This document shows positions 58,177-64,000 of a DNA stretch of 64,000 bases, piece after piece. How positions within the stretch are numbered: position 1 is the first letter of the stretch; every line of letters begins with the position of its first letter. The notes under the pieces were generated by a model that worked only from the letters and a program-made list of their open reading frames with translations, had not been told where the DNA came from and searched no databases. The position numbers and the translations under genes are program-made. The DNA is from Roseibium suaedae. GTDB taxonomy: Bacteria > Pseudomonadota > Alphaproteobacteria > Rhizobiales > Stappiaceae. Where the stretch lies: assembly GCF_900142725.1 (NCBI RefSeq), contig NZ_FRBW01000004.1:372001-436000 (forward strand), in the 5' to 3' direction.

Positions 58177-58529
58177 GGCCGGTACTCCGCGCAGGTCTTC
58201 GGCGTTTCCTTGACGCGGACGGCAGACACTTCCGGCCAGCGCGCCTTGCACCAGTTGTAGAAATGCCGGGCCATGCGTTCGGCGGTAACGCAGTCGTCGC
58301 CCAGCACGTCGTTCAGGTGCCGGTGGTCGAGCTGGTCGTCCACATAGGCCTTGAAAGGGGCAAGTTCGCGGTAGTCCCGCACAAAACCGGTGCTGTCCAG
58401 CGTTTCGGACTGCAGCTCCACCTCGACCACATAATTGTGTCCGTGAAGGCGCGCACAGGGGTGATCCTCCGCCAGACCATGAAGCTGGTGCGAGGCGGAG
58501 AAGTGAAACTCCTTGAAGATCCTAAACAT
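58173..58529 (-). CDS. queD: 6-carboxytetrahydropterin synthase QueD
   Basis: A 118-residue PTPS-like enzyme that makes 6-carboxy-5,6,7,8-tetrahydropterin from 7,8-dihydroneopterin triphosphate. Zinc histidines lie in FHFSASHQL and LHGHNY, the catalytic Cys in [11 protein letters not shown], and the His/Asp region in HRHLND. Its start overlaps the queC end by eight bases. Confidence 0.95.
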   Translation of the reverse strand: MFRIFKEFHFSASHQLHGLAEDHPCARLHGHNYVVEVELQSETLDSTGFVRDYRELAPFKAYVDDQLDHRHLNDVLGDDCVTAERMARHFYNWCKARWPEVSAVRVKETPKTCAEYRP

Positions 58530-59211
58530 GGCAGGCGGTCTTCCAGAACTCCGGGTCTTCATAGACCGTCGGATCTTCGGCACTGGCCAGATGGAAGGCT
58601 TCGCGCCGTTCCACGCAGGTGCCGCAGCGGCCGCAATGGTGCTCGCCGCCCTTGTAGCAGGACCAGGTTCCGGTCACATCGACGCCAAGGCGCACGGCTT
58701 CGGCGGCAATGTCGCCCTTGGTTTTGTGAACGAAGGGCGTGTAAAGCCGGATCTCACCCATGCCTTCCAGCGCATGGCGCTGCATGGCGTCGAAGGCGTC
58801 GACGAAACCGGGCCGGCAGTCCGGGTAGATGAAGTGATCGCCGCCATGGACCGCTGCGGCAACAGCCTCGGCCCCCTTGGATGAGGCAACGCCGAAGGCA
58901 ATGGCCAGCATGATCGCGTTGCGGTTCGGCACCACGGTGATGCGCATGCTCTCTTCGGCATAATGGCCGTCGGGCACGTCCACATTATCGGTGAGCGCGG
59001 ATCCGGACAGCAGGCGGCCGACATTGGAAATGTCGATCAGCGTGTGTTCGGTGTTGAGTGCGTCGGCACAGGCCTTGGCATAAGCCAGTTCCTTCTTGTG
59101 CCGCTGGCCATAGTCGAAGGAGACCAGACCGATGAGCTCGTTTTCCTGCGCGACCTTATGCGCAAGCGTGACGGAATCCAGTCCGCCCGAGCAGATGACG
59201 AGTGTTTTCAA
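58522..59211 (-). CDS. queC: 7-cyano-7-deazaguanine synthase QueC
   Basis: A 229-residue ATP-dependent enzyme that converts 7-carboxy-7-deazaguanine to preQ0. The PP-loop is SGGLDSVTLA (residues 7-16) and the zinc-binding cysteines are in CYKGGEHHCGRCGTC near the C-terminus. The start is TTG at 59211: the sequence then reads MKTLVICSGG, the family's standard N-terminus, and CAAGGG lies eight bases upstream. There is no usable ATG; upstream ATGs do not give an in-frame fit. First gene of queC-D-E-F, behind the preQ1 riboswitch. Confidence 0.95.
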   Translation of the reverse strand: MKTLVICSGGLDSVTLAHKVAQENELIGLVSFDYGQRHKKELAYAKACADALNTEHTLIDISNVGRLLSGSALTDNVDVPDGHYAEESMRITVVPNRNAIMLAIAFGVASSKGAEAVAAAVHGGDHFIYPDCRPGFVDAFDAMQRHALEGMGEIRLYTPFVHKTKGDIAAEAVRLGVDVTGTWSCYKGGEHHCGRCGTCVERREAFHLASAEDPTVYEDPEFWKTACHV

Positions 59212-59217
59212 GTTTTT

Positions 59218-59260
59218 GACCCTTGTTTTCGCTAGAACCGGGTAGGCTGCGACCGGTTTC
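59218..59260 (-). promoter_or_regulatory. Class I preQ1 riboswitch controlling queC translation
   Basis: On the minus strand: stem AACCGG/CCGGTT (59253-59258 and 59236-59241) around loop TCGCAGCCTAC, then tail CTAGCGAAAACAAGGG containing the ribosome-binding site. This closely matches the known preQ1-I type (for example the T. tengcongensis form with loop UCGCAGUAAC and tail ending AAAACAAGG): the pseudoknot tail pairs with the loop and hides AAGG. Binding of preQ1 would block queC translation. Confidence 0.85.
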
Positions 59261-59501
59261 TGCCCGAAGGCAGGTGCGGCGCTTCTAGCAAGATTGGCCA
59301 AAAAGGGAAGGAAAAATCGCTCCGGGGCACATCATTTGCCTGCAGGTGGTGATGTGGGTGCCGGTGAACCTTTCCCAATTCGAAGGGGTCTGACGGCGTT
59401 TTCAGTCAGGCGGACACGCTTGCGTGTTTTCACGCATTGGCCACAACTTCTTAAGTCCCTCGTGTCATAAATGCCGGTGTTTGGATTTCGGGGATCTTGG
59501 A

Positions 59502-60899
59502 TTGCGCCTCTCAGCGGCATCATGGACACAGCGTCTGCAAAGCAGGCAGGCCTTGCAGCAGCTCGTTGAACTGGCAGGGCTGAAGCGTGGTTCGGCGGGC
59601 GGTGCCAGCCGGATGGCCCTTGCGACCTTCGCCATCCGCGTTGGCGGGGCAGCGCTTGCCTATCTGTCCCAGATCATCCTCGCCCGGCTGATGGGCGCCC
59701 ATGAATACGGGATCTATTCCCTGGCCTGGACCTGGGTCATCGTTCTGGGCATCGCGGCCTGTGCCGGTTTTTCCTCATCGCCCAACCGGTTCATTCCGGA
59801 GTATCGCAAGGCGGAGGACTTTGGCCGTCTGCGCGGGTTTCTGACGTCCAGCCGGCTGATTGCGCTGGCAACCGGCGCCGTGATTGCCCTTCTCGGCATC
59901 GGGCTGATCCAGGCTCTGGATGGCTATATCGAGAGCTATTACGTCCTGCCTGCCTCGTTGGTGCTTCTGGCCTTGCCGGTCTTTGCGTTGGGCGGTGTTC
60001 AAGATGGCATTGCCCGCAGCTATGACTGGTCGTCGCTTGCCATGCTGCCGACCTATATCTGGCGGCCGCTCCTCATGCTGGCGCTGATCGTGGCGTTGAT
60101 TCTGGCCGGAGAGCCAGCCTCGGCGACAACGGCAGCCGCAGGCGCCGTCGCCGCGACCGTTCTGGTCGCGATCTGGCAGATGTGGCGCCTGAACAGCCGT
60201 TTGTCCCGGTCCGTGCCGAAGGTGGCGCGTCAGGGCGACATGCCGGTCTGGCTGGCCGTATCCCTGCCCATGCTCCTGGTCGAAGGCTTCATGCAGCTCG
60301 TGACCAGCGCCGATGTGATCATGGTCAGCTTCTGGCACACGCCGGATGAGGTTGCGGTCTATTTTGCAGCCTCCAAGACCCTGGCGCTGGTGCATTTCGT
60401 CTATTTCGCAGTGCGCGCGGCCTCAGCACACCGGTTCTCAAGCTTCATTCATGCCAATGACCAGGCAGGGCTTGAAGCCTATGTGCGCAGGACGACCCGC
60501 TGGACCTTCTGGCCGTCGGTGGCTGCCGGGGGGCTGCTTCTGCTTGCTGCGCCCCTGCTGCTGTCGCTCTTCGGCAAGGACTTTGCCGAGGGCTATCCGG
60601 TGCTGGCAATTCTGACGCTGGGTGTGCTCAGCCGTGCTTCCGTCGGACCGGCGGATGCGCTTTTGACCATGACGGGCCATCAGAAAACCTGCGCGGTCAT
60701 CTATGCCGTGGCCTTTATGAGCAATTTGGCACTCAACTGCCTGTTCATTCCGATTTTCGGGCTGGCGGGGGCTGCGCTTGCGACAGCGCTGGCCGTGGTC
60801 ATTGAGGCTGGCAGTCTGGCCTTCGCGGCCCGGCGCAAGCTGGGCCTGTCGATCTTCATTTTTGCCCCCGCGCCGGGTTCAGGGAGCGCGGAACGGTGA
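59502..60899 (+). CDS. Oligosaccharide flippase/MATE-like membrane protein
   Basis: A 465-residue protein with about twelve hydrophobic helices, of the polysaccharide exporter/Wzx-like MOP superfamily (opening AYLSQIILARLMGAHEYGIYS is family-typical). It may flip a lipid-linked sugar, probably for an extracellular polysaccharide. No ATG fits; TTG at 59502 has GGGGA at seven bases and is my choice. GTG at 59424 and ATG at 59613 are alternatives. It is coupled to the next gene by a GTGA overlap. Confidence 0.8.
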   Translation: MRLSAASWTQRLQSRQALQQLVELAGLKRGSAGGASRMALATFAIRVGGAALAYLSQIILARLMGAHEYGIYSLAWTWVIVLGIAACAGFSSSPNRFIPEYRKAEDFGRLRGFLTSSRLIALATGAVIALLGIGLIQALDGYIESYYVLPASLVLLALPVFALGGVQDGIARSYDWSSLAMLPTYIWRPLLMLALIVALILAGEPASATTAAAGAVAATVLVAIWQMWRLNSRLSRSVPKVARQGDMPVWLAVSLPMLLVEGFMQLVTSADVIMVSFWHTPDEVAVYFAASKTLALVHFVYFAVRAASAHRFSSFIHANDQAGLEAYVRRTTRWTFWPSVAAGGLLLLAAPLLLSLFGKDFAEGYPVLAILTLGVLSRASVGPADALLTMTGHQKTCAVIYAVAFMSNLALNCLFIPIFGLAGAALATALAVVIEAGSLAFAARRKLGLSIFIFAPAPGSGSAER

Positions 60900-62047
60900 C
60901 CGGGGAAACGGCACAGGGTCTCCGGAACCGTTTCGAGGACGCACCTGTGACCCTTGAAACCCTGGTTTGCGACCCGTGCCTTCCGGGCGAGGAGCTTGGT
61001 CACTGGCAGGAGCTTGCGGACCGGTCTCTCGATCCCAATCCATTCTTCGGGCCGGAGTTCCTGATCCCGTTTCTGGAAGATACCGGCCGGAAAGGCGTGC
61101 GGCTTGCGGTGATCCGGGACAGCCAGACCGGCCGTTGGCTGATGGCGGCACCCGTTGGCCGCCGCAAGCTTGGGTTTGTCCTGAAGGCGGCCTCCCTCTG
61201 GGCGACGGAATATGGACCGCTCGGCGTGCCCTTGATTGCGCCGGAGGCGCCGGAGGAAACATGTGGCCTGTTTGCCGGACATGTGGCCCGTCTGACCGGC
61301 TTGCCTCTGGTGGCCTTTCCCTATCTGCCTTTGAACAGTCTGTCGGCCGGGCGCATCGTGGAGGGCGTGCCGGGTGTCCGGATCGCCCATGAAGCTGTTC
61401 GGGCAGCCCATGACGGAGGCGAACTTGGGGCCGCGCAATTTGCCGGGGCCTATACGGTTCGGCGCCGAAAGGAATTTTCCCGCCTGATCCGGCGGCTCGA
61501 AGACAAGGGAACCCTCGAGTTTCGGAGCCTTTCAGGGGCGGAGGCTGTTCCTGCTTTCGAGCAGTTTCTGCAGCTCGAGGCTTCGGGATGGAAAGGGACG
61601 CGGGGCTCCGCGCTGTTGAGCCATCCCGAAACGGTTCGTTTCGCCCGCACAATGATCGCCTCGAAGGCACGCGGCGACGGTGTCCGCATCGACGGGGTGT
61701 TTCTGTCCGGGGAACCGATCGCGATGCTCGTGCTGCTTATCGATGGTGGGCGGGCGTTTTCCTGGAAGATCGCCTATGACGAGGCCTATGCCCGCTACTC
61801 GCCCGGCGCACAGGCAACGCTTTTTGCGCTGGAGCGCAGCCTAGTGGATCCGTCGATCACGGGGGGCGACTCGCTGGCTGTGCCAGGTCACAAGATGATC
61901 GAGCCGCTTTGGCGTGGCCGGATGAGCTATGGCACGCTTTTGTGCGCAGTCGGTCCCGCCGGAACTTTGATGCGGGGCCTCGGCAGATTGGACCTTGCCG
62001 CCGAGCAAGGCCTTCGCCGGATGGCCCGGAAGCTGCTCAGGCGCTAG
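60896..62047 (+). CDS. GNAT-fold acyltransferase, BioF2-like/CelD-like
   Basis: A 383-residue protein of the BioF2-like acetyltransferase (Acetyltransf_6) family. The C-terminal region has FEQFLQLEASGWKGTRGSAL and the conserved SPGAQATLFALERSL segment. Such proteins are found in polysaccharide clusters (e.g. cellulose or exopolysaccharide acylation). Start is GTG overlapping the flippase stop (GTGA), so the two are translated together. It ends 11 bases inside the convergent acyl-CoA synthetase gene. Confidence 0.85.
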   Translation: MTGETAQGLRNRFEDAPVTLETLVCDPCLPGEELGHWQELADRSLDPNPFFGPEFLIPFLEDTGRKGVRLAVIRDSQTGRWLMAAPVGRRKLGFVLKAASLWATEYGPLGVPLIAPEAPEETCGLFAGHVARLTGLPLVAFPYLPLNSLSAGRIVEGVPGVRIAHEAVRAAHDGGELGAAQFAGAYTVRRRKEFSRLIRRLEDKGTLEFRSLSGAEAVPAFEQFLQLEASGWKGTRGSALLSHPETVRFARTMIASKARGDGVRIDGVFLSGEPIAMLVLLIDGGRAFSWKIAYDEAYARYSPGAQATLFALERSLVDPSITGGDSLAVPGHKMIEPLWRGRMSYGTLLCAVGPAGTLMRGLGRLDLAAEQGLRRMARKLLRR

Positions 62048-63698
62048 CTGGCGAGGCTGCGTTGCCGCCATTAACTTCCGCTGCTGCCTTGTCCCGCAGG
62101 ATACGGCGGATCACCTTGCCGGTGGTCGTCAGGGGGAGATCCGGAACGAACTCGATTTCGCGCGGATATTCATGGGCGGAGAGACGCTCGCGGACATGGG
62201 CCCGGATCGAGGCTTCAAGGTCTGCGGACGCAGTCTGGCCAGGTTTCAGCACCACATAGGCCTTGACGATTTCCGTGCGCAGCTTGTCCGGTTTGCCGAT
62301 CGCCGCCGAGAGCGCCACCGCCGGATGGGTCAGCAGGCAATCCTCGATTTCGCCGGGGCCGATACGATAGCTTGCCGAGGTGATGACATCGTCATCCCGG
62401 CCGACGAAAAGGATATAGCCATCTTCATCCTGGGTGCCCTGGTCGCCGGTGATCATCCAGTCGCCGATGAATTTCTCGATCGTGGCATCAGGCTTGTTCC
62501 AGTAGCGCAGGAACATCACCGGATCCGGGCGGCGGATGGCGATCTGGCCGAGGGACCCGGGAGCCAGTTCGTTGCCTTCCGCATTGATGATGGCAACGTC
62601 ATGGCCCGGAATGGCCATCCCGGCTGATCCCGAGCGGCTGACGCCTGCGCTGTGGCAGGAGCCGAGCACGGCGTTGCATTCGGTCTGGCCGTAGAATTCA
62701 TTGACCGGGAAACCGAACTCGGCCTCGAACCAGTCATAGGTTTCCCGTCCGAGCATTTCGCCTGCGGATCCGACGCTGCGCAGCTTCAGGTCAAAGCGCG
62801 CGGCAGGGCGTTCCACCGCCCGCAGCATCTTCAGCGCGGTTGGTGGAATGAAGGCATTTCGGACGTTCTCATCGGCCATGAGCTTGAAGGCCCGTTCCGG
62901 GTCGAACTTGCGCGGGGCAAAGGAAATCACCGGCACGCCGAAATGCAGGGCCGGGAACAGAGCATTCAGAAGCCCGCCTGCCCAGGCCCAGTCGGACGGG
63001 GTCCAGAGCAGGTCGCCGGGCTGGGGCATGAAGTCTTGCGACATCTGAATGCCCGGTAGATGGCCCGGAAGAACGCGGTGCCCGTGGAGCACGCCCTTGG
63101 GCTGGCCGGTCGTGCCCGAAGTGTAGATCATCAGGGCCGGATCGTTCGGGCTGGTCGCAAGCGTCTCGAACCGGTCCGAAGCTTTTTCCAGCAATGCGTC
63201 AAAGCTGATGGCAAGATCGCTTGCGCCTGAGACGCTGATGATCGTTTCCAGAGATGGGATACCGGCGCGCAGAGCGTCGATCTTTTCAAGGCCAGCCGCA
63301 TCGGTGACGAGATATTTCGCACCCGAATCGGTCAGCCGGTAGGTCAGCGCTTCGGGCCCGAACAGGGCGGCGAGGGGGACGGCGACTGCACCGGCCTTGT
63401 AGGCCGCAAGATGGGTGATGGCGGTTGCCGGACCCTGAGGCAGCAGGATGGCGACCCGGTCGCCCAGCTTCAGGCCGAGGCCGGTCAGCGCGTTGGCCAG
63501 CCTGCTGGAGGCGCGGGACAGATCCTGATGGCTCCAGTCCTGATGGCTGCCGTCTTCTTCCACATGACGGATCGCGAGGGACTGAGGCCGTTCCAGCGCC
63601 CAGCGGTCGGAAACGCTGGTGGCGATGTTGTAGACTGACGGGATCTGCCAGGTGAACTGCTTGCGAAGCGCCGCGATGGAGCTGGCTGGCTGGAGCAT
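62037..63698 (-). CDS. Acyl-CoA synthetase (AMP-binding enzyme)
   Basis: A 553-residue enzyme of the ANL superfamily that adenylates an acid and transfers it to CoA. The P-loop-like motif is IYTSGTTGQPKGVLHGH (residues about 190-206), A5-type motif NEFYGQTECN near 340, A8 hinge SASYRIGPGEIEDCL, and the catalytic Lys in LPLTTTGKVIRRIL. The size and N-terminal IPSVYNIAT resemble medium-chain acyl-CoA/acetoacetyl-type synthetases rather than acetyl-CoA synthetase. Substrate uncertain. Its 3' end overlaps that of the acyltransferase gene on the other strand. Confidence 0.9.
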   Translation of the reverse strand: MLQPASSIAALRKQFTWQIPSVYNIATSVSDRWALERPQSLAIRHVEEDGSHQDWSHQDLSRASSRLANALTGLGLKLGDRVAILLPQGPATAITHLAAYKAGAVAVPLAALFGPEALTYRLTDSGAKYLVTDAAGLEKIDALRAGIPSLETIISVSGASDLAISFDALLEKASDRFETLATSPNDPALMIYTSGTTGQPKGVLHGHRVLPGHLPGIQMSQDFMPQPGDLLWTPSDWAWAGGLLNALFPALHFGVPVISFAPRKFDPERAFKLMADENVRNAFIPPTALKMLRAVERPAARFDLKLRSVGSAGEMLGRETYDWFEAEFGFPVNEFYGQTECNAVLGSCHSAGVSRSGSAGMAIPGHDVAIINAEGNELAPGSLGQIAIRRPDPVMFLRYWNKPDATIEKFIGDWMITGDQGTQDEDGYILFVGRDDDVITSASYRIGPGEIEDCLLTHPAVALSAAIGKPDKLRTEIVKAYVVLKPGQTASADLEASIRAHVRERLSAHEYPREIEFVPDLPLTTTGKVIRRILRDKAAAEVNGGNAASPASA

Positions 63699-63848
63699 GG
63701 AAAGGTCCGTTGCCGAAAAAATGAGCTCGTCAACCTATCCAGAGCGGTGCTGCAGTGCAATAGAAAGCGCGTGGAACGGTGAATACGGGCTCCGACTGCC
63801 GACAATGTCTCTGAGAAAATTGGAGACGCTGATCACGATGATCCGTCT

Positions 63849-63966
63849 GTCATCCCTGCGAAGGCAGGGATCCGGTACCCGCCAGAGATCATTCTCTTTT
63901 CAAAAAAGAGGCTCTCCGGGATACTTGATCCCGGTCTTGATGCTTGCGCACCAAACCGGGATGACG
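63849..63966. repeat. Dispersed inverted repeat (family 2), second copy
   Basis: Starts GTCATCCCTGCGAAGGCAGG and ends CCAAACCGGGATGAC; both ends match the reverse complement of the copy at 52376-52490, while the centre (about 40 bases) is unrelated. It occupies most of the 302 bases upstream of the acyl-CoA synthetase gene; the rest shows nothing I can assign. Confidence 0.8.
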
Positions 63967-64000
63967 GGCAAACTTGACCGGTTTTTTGGCCGCCTCGGCG

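Noticed and set aside
59218-59241. Alternative hairpin in the queC leader using ACCC pairing with GGGT
   Set aside because: The loop would not contain the conserved preQ1-I bases; the AACCGG/CCGGTT stem with loop TCGCAGCCTAC fits the known class and sequesters AAGG.

Overview
The window is about 64 kb of GC-rich chromosomal DNA (judged by eye) from an alphaproteobacterium. Gene content and order (urtBCDE, ccmABCDG beside acnA, DUF2794, DUF1223, the glnK-amtB pair, a preQ1 biosynthesis operon, CYTH-CHAD) look like the Hyphomicrobiales/Rhizobiales. The protein sequences suggest a marine Stappiaceae-type genus such as Labrenzia/Roseibium, Stappia or Pannonibacter; that placement is inference. 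Most of the window is densely packed housekeeping and transport genes. I see no prophage, insertion sequence, CRISPR array or integrase.

Layout. 1-3709: the tail of a urea ABC transporter operon (urtB partial, urtC, urtD, urtE), with a REP-like palindromic element between urtD and urtE. 3788-13634: an AsmA-family protein, a CYTH-CHAD protein, a cupin, tRNA-Leu(CAA), a YqaA/DedA membrane protein, dsbB with a small membrane protein, a metallopeptidase, inorganic pyrophosphatase, a GNAT enzyme and a DUF2794 protein. 13717-20930: an S8 autotransporter protease, a Bax-inhibitor-1 protein, and a YbbA/YbbP-type ABC pair divergent from a TesA-like esterase (the E. coli tesA-ybbAP arrangement). 21007-34505: aldo/keto reductase, ThpR, a glycosyltransferase, an alpha/beta hydrolase, an AlkA-like glycosylase, GluQRS, a GGDEF-EAL protein preceded by a 43-residue ORF, an AEC transporter, a soluble hybrid histidine kinase, a PAP2 phosphatase, and small genes including a low-molecular-weight phosphatase and a TusA-like protein.

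34818-38207: a nitrogen module, glnK-amtB followed by a second ammonium transporter. Each transcription unit is preceded by a sigma-54-like -24/-12 element with the same variant -12 half (TTGAT). With the urea transporter this gives the window a nitrogen-scavenging theme. 38454-44182: HAD phosphatase, CDF transporter, DUF1223 protein and the cytochrome c maturation operon ccmABCDG. 44222-52290: a chemotaxis receptor, acnB, and divergently acnA, so both aconitases lie side by side. 52291-53432 has no convincing gene but carries dispersed repeats, a GC-rich structured stretch that could be a non-coding RNA, and a CtrA-like site before an L,D-transpeptidase. 54231-56886: two proteins of unknown function flanking an MltB-type transglycosylase. 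56940-59211: queF-queE-queD-queC (minus strand) behind a recognisable class I preQ1 riboswitch that overlaps the queC ribosome-binding site, with queC starting at TTG. 59502-63698: a flippase-like membrane protein translationally coupled to a BioF2/FemAB-like acetyltransferase, and a convergent acyl-CoA synthetase.

The clearest unexpected signals are regulatory or repetitive: the preQ1 riboswitch, the paired sigma-54-like promoters, three families of dispersed inverted repeats, and two intergenic stretches that may encode small RNAs.
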